NCBI GenBank assembly: GCA_900541935.1
Contig: UQLZ01000063.1
Span: forward strand, 1-11,299
Source: an uncultured Prevotellaceae bacterium
Lineage (GTDB): Bacteria > Bacteroidota > Bacteroidia > Bacteroidales > Muribaculaceae
Reading direction: 5' to 3'
DNA: 11,299 nt
The notes beneath the pieces are model-generated. The model searched no databases. It was not told the origin of the DNA and saw only the letters and a program-made list of their open reading frames with translations. Shown in pieces: positions 1 to 6,649 of the stretch (position 1 is the stretch's first letter; the number at the start of each line of letters is the position of its first letter). The position numbers were made by a program, and so were the translations under genes.

Positions 1-5
1 ATTTT

Positions 6-48
6 GTCCTTATAATAAGTAGTAATTTTTGTAACGCTTATTTAGGAC
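6..48. repeat. Imperfect inverted repeat at the 3' end of the phosphodiesterase gene
   Basis: GTCCT at 6-10 pairs with AGGAC at 44-48, and AATAAG at 14-19 pairs with CTTATT at 37-42, leaving a small bulge and a 17-nt loop. The right arm includes the stop codon of the phosphodiesterase gene (38-40), so the transcript could fold just past its end. There is no U tract after the stem on the minus strand, so a standard intrinsic terminator is not supported. It could be a 3' stabilising hairpin or chance in AT-rich DNA. Confidence 0.25.
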
Positions 49-2992
49 TAGTCATGAATTTTACTATTTTGGTTGGGGTTTTGATGATATAGATACCTGG
101 AGAATAGGATTCTACATTCAAAAGTATTCCATTTGGAGTTGGAGTAGAAATAACAGTCATTGCTCGTCCACTAATGGTATAGACAGATACATCACTAATT
201 TTTGTTTCACCAGTTATTATCAATTCATTGCAAGCAGGATTAGGATAAATGCTAAGTTCTTCATCTGCTATTTCTTCCACCTTGCCAGATTTGTAATTAT
301 TATCGTACAGTTTGTACACTGCCATACCGTTAGCGGGGCAGTATTGGTAAATATAATAACTTCCGGCATCTATTTTTTCTGCAAACAGCCAGTTGAATGT
401 TGAGTAGTTACCACCTGTTTCGTATCCAAGGTTACCGATTGGTTCGATTGTTTTTACAACCTTATTATCCGTCATATCCTTAACCGTGAAACCGCCTTTA
501 TAGTTTGCTCCACTGTTATATGCCAAAATCTTGTGTCCTGAGAGGGTGAAATAGTCACCGCCACCAGTGTTGTTGCGAGATGGTGGAGTTGTGGAACTTC
601 TGCCGGCAAGGAGAGCCTCGCTTGCACCTCCGTTATAAGTGTAGTAACCGTTTGCCCTAACTTGATATAACCAGTTTTCTGCGTTGTTGTGTTGCGGAAT
701 AACGTAGCCTGCGGTTGAACCGGTTAAAGAAATCTCTTCCGAATTATAGGTTTTTACAAGTTTTCCGTTTGCCATTTCTATGATATTTACGGCCCTTTGC
801 TTGTTGGGGAACATATAGATATATCCGCCTTTTCCAAGGATGTCACCAGAAGCAGAAATAAAGTTTGTTTGCCCTGTAAGTGTAACGGTAGCCTCTAACC
901 TTATTGGCTCAGTAGCGGCTGTTGGGCTTAGTCTTGCCGGATAGATTAGGAACGCATGGCTTGTGCCTGTCTGCTTGTCGTCGCGGACGATAACATTTCC
1001 TGCATCATCGCAAGCAGTCCCCCATCCTGAACCGCCAGCAACGCTTCCTATGCAACCTGTCTTGTCGAATATGTATAGTTTCTTTTCCTCACAGTTATTC
1101 ACATAGAAAAGTCCCTTGTGCGCAGCACCCTGCTGGGCATTAGTGCCGTCAATGTTTTGTGGGGCATTGCCGGTAACGTTACTGTTTTGCCACAGTAGTT
1201 CCAATTGGAAGTCAACAGCACCGGTATTTCCTTCTTCTTTTGGCTCAGAGATGATGTATTTTTGTATTCCAAATACTTCAGAGAAGATGTACAAATACAT
1301 ATTTTCGCCAACAGTTTCTATGCCTGTTGCGGTGAAACCTTCAGCAGATGCCGCTTCTGCAACTGTTGCTGTAACCGCTTTGATATTGCCTATACCCTTT
1401 GTTGCGTCGTAAAGTCTTGCAGAGTATCCGTCTTCTGTTGGATTGCAGATAAAGGCGTAAGTCTTGCTGCCATAGCGGGTGAAACTGATTGCTGAAGCAT
1501 CTTTAGCGATATCGCTGCTTAGAGTGCCGTATTCTTTCATCGGAACGCCTTCTGCAACCCAGTCAAATGTATATTCAGCCGCTACCATTGTCGGGCTGTC
1601 GATTAGGATATTTCTTCTGCAGAATGGCGTTACAAGCATTGAAAATTCGCCCCAGTTTGCCGTCGTGTAGTTAGGGTCACTTGCAAAGGTGGTATTCGTC
1701 ATTTGACCAGATTTGAAGCGAAGCCCTACAATGCTGTAATCATCAGAACCAGTCTTGGATGTTGTAAAGATGTGCAGGTCATCAAGTGTTCCGCTTGCTG
1801 CCATTTTATCACCCAAAGAGGTGCTTGTAACTTTTGTGGAATAGAATGATTCAGGCTTTGATGAAGGAGTTGCCCATTTAAATATGCTCCAGGATTCTTG
1901 GGCACCTGCGGTATTACAGCCAAGCAGAATGCCGTCTGCCGTTACTGCAATATCGCTTATGGTTGAGTTGCCTATATCTATGCGTTGCACTTCCTTGCCT
2001 GTTTCTCCGTCGATAACTGTTATAAACGGCTTGCCCGTCTTGCCATTGGCAAGAATATACCAGTTTCCGCCTTTAGCAATGGCTTTTATTATCTTGCTAT
2101 CAACAAAAAACTCCGGTAGAGAGTTCTTTGAAACTATCTCCGGAGTATATGATGATTTTACGATTGCAGTATTTTCAGGGTAGTCAATAGTGTTGGGAGG
2201 CAAAGTAGCGTCAGGCGACAATTCCGGAAGCGTTGACGGATCAAGAGAGTCAGTAGTGATGAAATCGCAACCATAATTACCGAAAGTCTTGTATCCGGAA
2301 ATGTCGTTCGTTGTCCACATATTCACTTTCAGCCCTGCCTCATGAAATTTATCTACAGTTGACTTGTCGAAATAGCCTTTCTGAATGTCAGCGTCAATAC
2401 CGTTTGCAACGCACCAGTCGAAATGGTTTGCCCAGTATTCGCCAGTAAGAAATTGAAGGCTGATATCTGGATAGTTTCTGTGCAAATATTCCAGACAAGG
2501 CTTCATGGAAGTCAGGATAATGGCTGTTTTTCGGAAGCCTTTTTCCTCAATGAGTTTAACAAGTCCTGGAAGATTTGACTGGTCATTGTTATTGATACCA
2601 GTCGCCCATTTGAGTTCGATAACAGGCAGAACGTTGAACTGCTTGCAGATGTCGAGATATTCAGCAACGGTGCATATTTTTCCCGTATAGGTAACGCCAC
2701 CTCTGGTTTGCGTGTAAGTTTCTGCTTTCAACTGCTCAATAGTTGCTTTCGCAATAGTCAGGTTACCGCCCAGACGCTTTGTCTCATCGTCGTGGCTGAT
2801 AATGTATGTTCCGTCGCCAGCAACTTTTACGTCGCATTCAAGATAGTCATAACCCTTTTTTGCTCCGTTTTCAAATGCCTCTTTAGTGTTTTCAACGCCC
2901 CAAAGACTGCCTCGGTGTCCAACGAGTTTCGGCTGTGCGTATGACATTACTGACAATGCTAACGCTGCAAGTGTGAGTAGATACTGCTTCAT
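38..2992 (-). CDS. Secreted glycerophosphodiester phosphodiesterase with T9SS sorting domain
   Basis: The 984-residue protein starts at ATG 2992 with a signal peptide (about 1-19, cut near SYA|QP). Residues 20-250 form a GDPD TIM-barrel domain. Its expected active-site residues are visible: HRG at 26-28, EN at 34-35, E52 and D54 in LECD, HD at 67-68, and E126/K128 in IELK. The family hydrolyses glycerophosphodiesters to glycerol 3-phosphate and an alcohol using a metal ion. After a Pro-rich linker (about 255-275) comes some 600 residues of short beta-rich segments that read like a propeller; I cannot name that domain. Residues 912-984 are a type A T9SS sorting domain (IYPNP, then VYTISGR, then PGIYIIK), so the protein should cross the outer membrane and be released or surface-anchored. 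The upstream nuclease gene ends 53 nt before the start and no clear TAnnTTTG lies between, so co-transcription is possible. Bacterial GDPDs are usually 250-350 residues, so the propeller-like extension is the odd part. Confidence 0.9.
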   Translation of the reverse strand: MKQYLLTLAALALSVMSYAQPKLVGHRGSLWGVENTKEAFENGAKKGYDYLECDVKVAGDGTYIISHDDETKRLGGNLTIAKATIEQLKAETYTQTRGGVTYTGKICTVAEYLDICKQFNVLPVIELKWATGINNNDQSNLPGLVKLIEEKGFRKTAIILTSMKPCLEYLHRNYPDISLQFLTGEYWANHFDWCVANGIDADIQKGYFDKSTVDKFHEAGLKVNMWTTNDISGYKTFGNYGCDFITTDSLDPSTLPELSPDATLPPNTIDYPENTAIVKSSYTPEIVSKNSLPEFFVDSKIIKAIAKGGNWYILANGKTGKPFITVIDGETGKEVQRIDIGNSTISDIAVTADGILLGCNTAGAQESWSIFKWATPSSKPESFYSTKVTSTSLGDKMAASGTLDDLHIFTTSKTGSDDYSIVGLRFKSGQMTNTTFASDPNYTTANWGEFSMLVTPFCRRNILIDSPTMVAAEYTFDWVAEGVPMKEYGTLSSDIAKDASAISFTRYGSKTYAFICNPTEDGYSARLYDATKGIGNIKAVTATVAEAASAEGFTATGIETVGENMYLYIFSEVFGIQKYIISEPKEEGNTGAVDFQLELLWQNSNVTGNAPQNIDGTNAQQGAAHKGLFYVNNCEEKKLYIFDKTGCIGSVAGGSGWGTACDDAGNVIVRDDKQTGTSHAFLIYPARLSPTAATEPIRLEATVTLTGQTNFISASGDILGKGGYIYMFPNKQRAVNIIEMANGKLVKTYNSEEISLTGSTAGYVIPQHNNAENWLYQVRANGYYTYNGGASEALLAGRSSTTPPSRNNTGGGDYFTLSGHKILAYNSGANYKGGFTVKDMTDNKVVKTIEPIGNLGYETGGNYSTFNWLFAEKIDAGSYYIYQYCPANGMAVYKLYDNNYKSGKVEEIADEELSIYPNPACNELIITGETKISDVSVYTISGRAMTVISTPTPNGILLNVESYSPGIYIIKTPTKIVKFMTSPK

Positions 2993-3045
2993 TTTAATTG
3001 GATTTTATTAAGTGATTGGTCAATTATTTTTGCATCTTTTATTTG

Positions 3046-4107
3046 TTAACTATTGGATTCTTTATCTTGTTGCAGTTTAAATATTTCTTTCTGTAATTCA
3101 ATCTCTTTACTTAATTGGTCTATTGAAGGAAGGAATGTTAAATATTGCGCTTGATATAGACGTTCGTTGTCGTGCAAAACGGAGTAACGCGCCATATCTT
3201 TACTTGTTTCTGAACATAGGATAAGTCCAATGGTGGGATTATCGCCTTCTGTTAATTTAAGATTGTCATACATTCTTACATACATATCCATCTGTCCAAC
3301 ATCTTGATGCGTTATTCTAGAAGTCTTGAGGTCAATAAGAAGAAAGCATTTAAGAATATAGTTATAGAATACCAGGTCGATAAAGAAATCACCCATATCT
3401 GTTTTAATGTGTTGTTGGCGTGCAACAAAGGCATATCCTTTGCCCAACTCCATAACAAACTTTTGAATGTGTGTGATTATAGAAGATTCAAGTTTTGTTT
3501 CAGAAAAATCAGAATTAGGGGATAATCCTAGGAATTCTGCCACAACAGGATTCTTGATAAATTCCAATTTGTCTTGCTGATAAGGCGCTGTGATTTGTTG
3601 CATTTCGCTTTTTAATAGTTCTTTGTTTTGTGACTGAAGTAGGCGAAAATAATATTGAGAAGCAATATTCCTATCGAGAGTTCTAACACTCCACATCTCG
3701 TTAATAGCCTCTTGCATATACCATTCTCGAGCAGATTTATCAGTAACTCTAAGCAAAGTTCTGTAATGAGTCCAGGAAAGAATAGTAGATTTTCCGCTCA
3801 CTGAGTGGAAAATCTCAGGAAAGGACTTATAGAATTGTACAAACTGATAAAGATTGCTCTTTGTAAACCCTTTACCATACATTTTTGACAGATAATCGGA
3901 GAGTTGTTTGATAACTTCTTTACCATATTCGGCTCTATTTTCCCCTTGCATTTCTTCTTCGGCAATTCGCTTTCCAAGCTGCCAATTACGCTGTACCAGA
4001 GCAGTGTTAATCGCCTGGTATGCATAGTTGCGTGTTTGCTCGATGATATTTTGAGCATCTTTATAAATATCCCCTGTATTGCTTGTCTTTATTATATCTT
4101 GTCTCAT
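3046..4107 (-). CDS. PDDEXK nuclease domain protein, YhcG/DUF1016 family
   Basis: The 353-residue protein has the two-part layout of the YhcG (DUF1016) family. The N-terminal domain spans about residues 15-165 and includes the typical stretches LSWTHYRTLL (110-119) and SVRTLDRNIASQYYFRLL (140-157). The C-terminal PD-(D/E)XK nuclease domain spans about 175-335. Candidate catalytic residues are E220, D244 in FFIDLVFYN, D259 and K261 in LIDLK, and Q272 in the HQDVGQMDMYV segment, so the site looks intact. Length is normal for the family. Members are often found near restriction systems and in variable genome islands, but the in vivo role is poorly known; DNA cleavage here is inference. It has no restriction or methylase partner in the window. 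It lies 59 nt downstream of the glycosyltransferase gene and has a promoter-like element directly before its ATG. It ends in a Gln/Lys/Glu-rich tail (about 332-350). Confidence 0.88.
   Translation of the reverse strand: MRQDIIKTSNTGDIYKDAQNIIEQTRNYAYQAINTALVQRNWQLGKRIAEEEMQGENRAEYGKEVIKQLSDYLSKMYGKGFTKSNLYQFVQFYKSFPEIFHSVSGKSTILSWTHYRTLLRVTDKSAREWYMQEAINEMWSVRTLDRNIASQYYFRLLQSQNKELLKSEMQQITAPYQQDKLEFIKNPVVAEFLGLSPNSDFSETKLESSIITHIQKFVMELGKGYAFVARQQHIKTDMGDFFIDLVFYNYILKCFLLIDLKTSRITHQDVGQMDMYVRMYDNLKLTEGDNPTIGLILCSETSKDMARYSVLHDNERLYQAQYLTFLPSIDQLSKEIELQKEIFKLQQDKESNS
3788..3814. repeat. 27-bp imperfect palindrome inside the DUF1016 gene
   Basis: GATTTTCC at 3788-3795 is the exact reverse complement of GGAAAATC at 3807-3814. 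Inside these arms CTC (3797-3799) pairs with GAG (3803-3805), leaving one mismatch and a 3-nt loop: 11 of 12 positions pair. It falls in the coding sequence for FHSVSGK (about residues 100-106) without breaking the frame. It could form a strong hairpin in the mRNA or be a protein-binding site; chance cannot be excluded. Confidence 0.5.
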
Positions 4108-4111
4108 AATG

Positions 4112-4139
4112 CAAATTTAGTGCTTTTATTCTAATCAAA
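4112..4139 (-). promoter_or_regulatory. Possible Bacteroidota promoter of the DUF1016 gene
   Basis: Read on the minus strand, TAAATTTG (4119-4112) matches the -7 consensus TAnnTTTG exactly. A TTTG (4139-4136) lies 16 nt upstream, somewhat closer than the usual -33 spacing of about 19-20. Only four bases (CATT) separate the -7 element from the ATG, so transcription from here would give a leaderless or almost leaderless message. Confidence 0.4.
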
Positions 4140-4166
4140 TACTAATAAGAAGTTTTGTGTTTTTTT

Positions 4167-5135
4167 CTATTGTTTTTGCATCTTGTTAAACATTCTGCAT
4201 ATTGGCAGGGGTAGGATGTTGACTGTAACAAACAGGAATCTGTAAAGGATTGGAACGGTTTTTAATGACAATATCCGATTGTTTACTTCCGGAAATGTTG
4301 TTTTCCACTTCACCAAGTCAAAAGTACCCTTCCGCGCGTATTTTATCTTTGCCGAGAATTTCAGTAAGTTGAGGAATTGCGAAAATTCTTCCTTCATATC
4401 GTCTGTAAACCATTTCTCTAACGCTATTGCCATTTTTATATGGTCATTTAGGACTCGCTCCATATTGCCTGTTGTAAGGGTTGCTGATTGACCTCTGCGA
4501 TAGTGGTACATCGCTTCGGGAAGTATGGTGATTTTGGGTTTATAAACAAGTAATTGAGTCACAAAGCCCAAATCTTCCCAACAGTCTATTCCTTCAAAAA
4601 ATCTTGCACAGCATCTTTCAATAAGGTCTCTACGTATTATCTTGTTGCATAGGGAAAAATGCAATGTGTCGAAAGGCGTTTCGTTTAATGACGGAAAAAT
4701 ATTGCTTCTAAAGGTTACGGTTTTTTTAGAGTCCCGACTTTCATATATAAAAGATATTGCAACTATGTCTGCTTTATTGTTTATTGCTGCATTATACATA
4801 GTATAGAAAGCGTTCAAATCAAGATAATCGTCAGAATCGCAGTGGATAATATATTCGCCTTTAGCAATATCAAGTGCTTCCTGACGGCTGTTTGCAACAC
4901 CTTGACTGGTTGGGTGACTTATGATTTTAACGCTTCCTTTCCTTGAAGGGTATGATTCCAATACTGTCTTGACCGTAGAAAGGGAAGAATCGGTGGAGCC
5001 ATCATCAACAAAGATATATTCAACCTCTTTCATCGTCTGACCGAAAAGAGATTTGCAACACTGTCCGATAAACCGTCCCGAATTTCTGAACGGAATAATA
5101 ACGCTTATCTTTATGTCTTTGTCTCTTTCCTGCAT
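4167..5135 (-). CDS. Glycosyltransferase family 2 protein
   Basis: The 322-residue protein has a GT-A fold glycosyltransferase domain over about residues 8-210. Motifs in order are ISVIIPFRNSGRFI at the N-terminus (nucleotide binding), VDDGSTD at 43-49, HCDSDDYL around 98-105 with the metal-binding DxD as D100-S-D102, and WED at 186-188 supplying the likely catalytic base. The family transfers a sugar from a nucleotide sugar, here probably to a surface glycan on the cytoplasmic face of the inner membrane. Donor and acceptor cannot be read from sequence. The C-terminal 100 residues are basic and partly hydrophobic (PILYRFLFVTVNILPLPI, about 294-311), which suggests membrane association. It has its own 73-nt upstream region with a promoter-like element and is followed at 59 nt by the nuclease gene. 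The only other glycan-related gene in the window is the flippase at 7960-9399, which is not adjacent. Confidence 0.92.
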   Translation of the reverse strand: MQERDKDIKISVIIPFRNSGRFIGQCCKSLFGQTMKEVEYIFVDDGSTDSSLSTVKTVLESYPSRKGSVKIISHPTSQGVANSRQEALDIAKGEYIIHCDSDDYLDLNAFYTMYNAAINNKADIVAISFIYESRDSKKTVTFRSNIFPSLNETPFDTLHFSLCNKIIRRDLIERCCARFFEGIDCWEDLGFVTQLLVYKPKITILPEAMYHYRRGQSATLTTGNMERVLNDHIKMAIALEKWFTDDMKEEFSQFLNLLKFSAKIKYARKGTFDLVKWKTTFPEVNNRILSLKTVPILYRFLFVTVNILPLPICRMFNKMQKQ

Positions 5136-5151
5136 AACGCTATAAAATTAC

Positions 5152-5170
5152 TATAATTTACAAAATTATA
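5152..5170 (-). promoter_or_regulatory. Promoter-like -7 element and overlapping palindrome before the glycosyltransferase gene
   Basis: On the minus strand TAATTTTG (5168-5161) fits TAnnTTTG and would give a leader of roughly 20 nt before the ATG at 5135. The best upstream TTTG (5196-5193) is 24 nt away, longer than ideal. The -7 element sits in an 8-bp perfect inverted repeat, TATAATTT (5152-5159) and AAATTATA (5163-5170) with a 3-nt spacer. In such AT-rich sequence this may be chance. Confidence 0.4.
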
Positions 5171-5208
5171 AAATAAATGAGTCCTTTTATCTCAAAAATG
5201 CCGTAATA

Positions 5209-5346
5209 TCAATATACTATATCGCCTATGGCGAAACGAGTTCGCCCCATTCTCCAAGAAATAAATCCTAAGGAATTTATAGCATCAGCATGCCTACATC
5301 TTTTCTTATTGGCGAAAGCAATCCAAGTACGGTTACACTTATTCAT
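5209..5346 (-). pseudogene. EVE/PUA-like domain fragment, 45 codons, probably truncated
   Basis: Minus-strand ATG at 5346 opens a 45-codon ORF ending in TGA at 5209-5211. It starts 7 nt after the ATPase stop codon. The peptide reads TWIAFANKK (7-15), then RHADAINSLGFISWR (18-32), then FAIGDIVY (38-45). From memory of the family, this order (W...N.K, then HA.A....GFI.W, then F..GDIVY) matches the start of EVE-type PUA-like domains, which are often joined to HNH nucleases in restriction-like proteins. A full EVE domain has roughly 130-150 residues, and the ORF stops just where the third strand should continue. Neither shifted frame resumes a convincing match before the glycosyltransferase promoter, so the 3' part appears deleted. 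A GC-rich hairpin, GGCGAA/TTCGCC, lies inside it (5230-5246). It could instead be a short functional peptide coupled to the ATPase. The assignment rests on motif recognition, not a search. Confidence 0.5.
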
Positions 5347-5353
5347 ATTCCTA

Positions 5354-6487
5354 TTATTTTGCAAAGTAGCATGTCTTCAACCAATAGGCATAAATTGGGT
5401 CTTGAAAAGAGATTTCACCAGCCATATTGTCTAATATATCATTCTTAATAAGAGCAGATTTTGAACGATGTATTGAGGTTGTTGACGAAATTTTATATCG
5501 ATGCATTACCTCAGTAGAACTGATGGCTTTTTCTCCAGCAATAAGGGCTTTTAGATAGTTCAATTGCTGTGTGGTCAAGGTTTCTGTGATTGTAACAAAT
5601 AGTAGGCTTAGCTGTTCCACCAATGCAGTATGTGCCTCACGCACTATCTCAACTGTACACATATCCATTGTTCTTAGCCATGATAGTTGTGCCAACTGCT
5701 GTGCGTAGTATGGGTGGTTGTCTGCAAGTTCTGCAATCATAAGGCTTGCTTCATCGTCGATTCCCTTGTTAGTCTCAGCAAAGCGTCTCTTGAAAAATTC
5801 CACCAGGCAAGGTGTTTCAATCTTGTTGAGAAACATAAGATTGCCAAACTTATAGAATGGCTTTGATGAGTTGGTAAACACTTCCATCATCATGTGGCGC
5901 TTGCTACCATAGAGACAATAGGACACTTTTTGGTGCAATTGCCAATGTGAACGCAATTTTTTCTGAAAATAGTCTGGGTCAGTAAATTCCGCAATATTTT
6001 GGAACTCATCAACACAAATGACGATTTTCAACCCTTTTTTAATGGCAATCTTTTCGGCAAGATCAAGCACTTCATCTGGGTTGCGCTTTACCTCTTCCCA
6101 ATCAAAGTCGATAGAAATCTCATTGATAGGGTCAGTCCCGATTGATATCTTAGGAACAAGATGCGAAAAGAAACTTTTCGCACTCTCGACAGCCTCCTCC
6201 CATTTTGAGGAAGTGGCAGCAATAACCTTTTGGGCAAGTAGCGAATAGAAATGCTCCTCGCTACGTACATTGAAAAGGTCGATATGACAGATTCGGAGGT
6301 TACTGTCCTGCGCCATCGCTAACTTTGCGGCTTTATTTACAAGCGAACTTTTACCCCAACGACGAGGAGAGATAATAATCGTGTTGATTAACGACGTAAA
6401 GTTCTGAACCAAGTCGGCTGTTTCTTTCTCACGGTCAGTAAAATTCTTCTCAGTAGCAATTTTTCCAAATATAAACGGAGTTTCCAT
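5354..6487 (-). CDS. AAA ATPase, archaeal-type (COG1672-like), with C-terminal winged helix
   Basis: I start the protein at ATG 6487 (377 residues). An in-frame TTG at 6511 would add 8 residues, but it lies inside a promoter -7 element, and METPFIFGKIATEKNFTDRE is the usual opening of this Bacteroidota family. The Walker A loop is SPRRWGKSSLV (40-50, K46 and S47), in the P-R-R-x-G-K-S form of the archaeal ATPase group. Walker B is IVICVDEF (155-162, D160 and E161). YGSKRHMM (193-200) fits a sensor or arginine-rich segment. About 290-377 is predicted helical and winged-helix-like, with the family ending DPIYAYWLK. Such proteins are common, often multi-copy, in gut Bacteroidota; their cellular role is not established, and ATP hydrolysis is inferred from motifs. 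No transmembrane segment is seen. The gene is divergent from the propeller gene and followed at 7 nt by an EVE-like fragment. Confidence 0.85.
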   Translation of the reverse strand: METPFIFGKIATEKNFTDREKETADLVQNFTSLINTIIISPRRWGKSSLVNKAAKLAMAQDSNLRICHIDLFNVRSEEHFYSLLAQKVIAATSSKWEEAVESAKSFFSHLVPKISIGTDPINEISIDFDWEEVKRNPDEVLDLAEKIAIKKGLKIVICVDEFQNIAEFTDPDYFQKKLRSHWQLHQKVSYCLYGSKRHMMMEVFTNSSKPFYKFGNLMFLNKIETPCLVEFFKRRFAETNKGIDDEASLMIAELADNHPYYAQQLAQLSWLRTMDMCTVEIVREAHTALVEQLSLLFVTITETLTTQQLNYLKALIAGEKAISSTEVMHRYKISSTTSIHRSKSALIKNDILDNMAGEISFQDPIYAYWLKTCYFAK

Positions 6488-6508
6488 AGCGTTTTTTTTG
6501 ATAGATGA

Positions 6509-6538
6509 CAAATATAATACATAAAATGTAATTACAAA
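6509..6538 (-). promoter_or_regulatory. Predicted promoter of the ATPase gene
   Basis: On the minus strand TATATTTG (6516-6509) matches TAnnTTTG, and TTTG (6538-6535) lies 18 nt upstream, close to the expected -33 spacing. The start of transcription would fall near 6500-6505, giving a short leader before ATG 6487. The -33 element lies inside the first TGTA repeat unit. Confidence 0.6.
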
Positions 6539-6562
6539 AATTGTAACTACAAAAAATGTACA
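6527..6562. repeat. Tandem 15-bp TGTA repeats, candidate operator
   Basis: TGTAATTACAAAAAT (6527-6541) is followed directly by TGTAACTACAAAAAA (6542-6556), identical at 13 of 15 positions, and then by TGTACA (6557-6562). The TGTA boxes thus recur every 15 bp. TGTAATTACA and TGTACA are perfect palindromes, and TGTAACTACA is one change from one. The first unit covers the predicted -33 element of the ATPase promoter. This arrangement is what a dimeric repressor binding in tandem would need; the protein is unknown. Confidence 0.55.
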
Positions 6563-6578
6563 TTTCTACTACTGATTG

Positions 6579-6604
6579 TAAAAAACAAGTAAACTTGTTT
6601 TTTA
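6579..6604. repeat. Perfect 12-bp inverted repeat between divergent promoters
   Basis: TAAAAAACAAGT (6579-6590) and ACTTGTTTTTTA (6593-6604) are exact reverse complements separated by AA. It lies upstream of both divergent genes. As RNA it would give a short CAAG/CTTG stem with flanking A and U runs on either strand, like a bidirectional terminator, but neither neighbouring gene ends here. A DNA operator for the plus-strand gene is more likely, since the right arm covers the only TTG (6595-6597) near a -33 position. Confidence 0.6.
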
Positions 6605-6628
6605 TCCTATCGGTTTGTATTAAATTTG
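6594..6628 (+). promoter_or_regulatory. Predicted promoter of the beta-propeller gene
   Basis: TAAATTTG at 6621-6628 is an exact -7 TAnnTTTG match, 21 nt before ATG 6650. CTTG at 6594-6597 could serve as -33, but the 23-nt gap is longer than usual, so the upstream element is weak. This might mean the promoter needs an activator. Confidence 0.5.
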
Positions 6629-6649
6629 CAAAAATTTAAAATCCTAATA

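Noticed and set aside
5230..5246. GC-rich hairpin GGCGAA/TTCGCC as terminator of the ATPase transcript
   Set aside because: No U tract follows on the minus strand and it falls inside the EVE-like coding fragment, so a terminator is not supported.
5228..5434. 68-codon plus-strand ORF in the ATPase-glycosyltransferase gap
   Set aside because: It runs into the conserved C-terminal coding part of the ATPase on the other strand, and the EVE-like reading on the minus strand explains the same bases better.
6527..6604. CRISPR-like or phage attachment array in the divergent region
   Set aside because: The repeats are directly adjacent 15-mers without spacers, no cas or integrase gene is near, and their overlap with a promoter fits an operator better.
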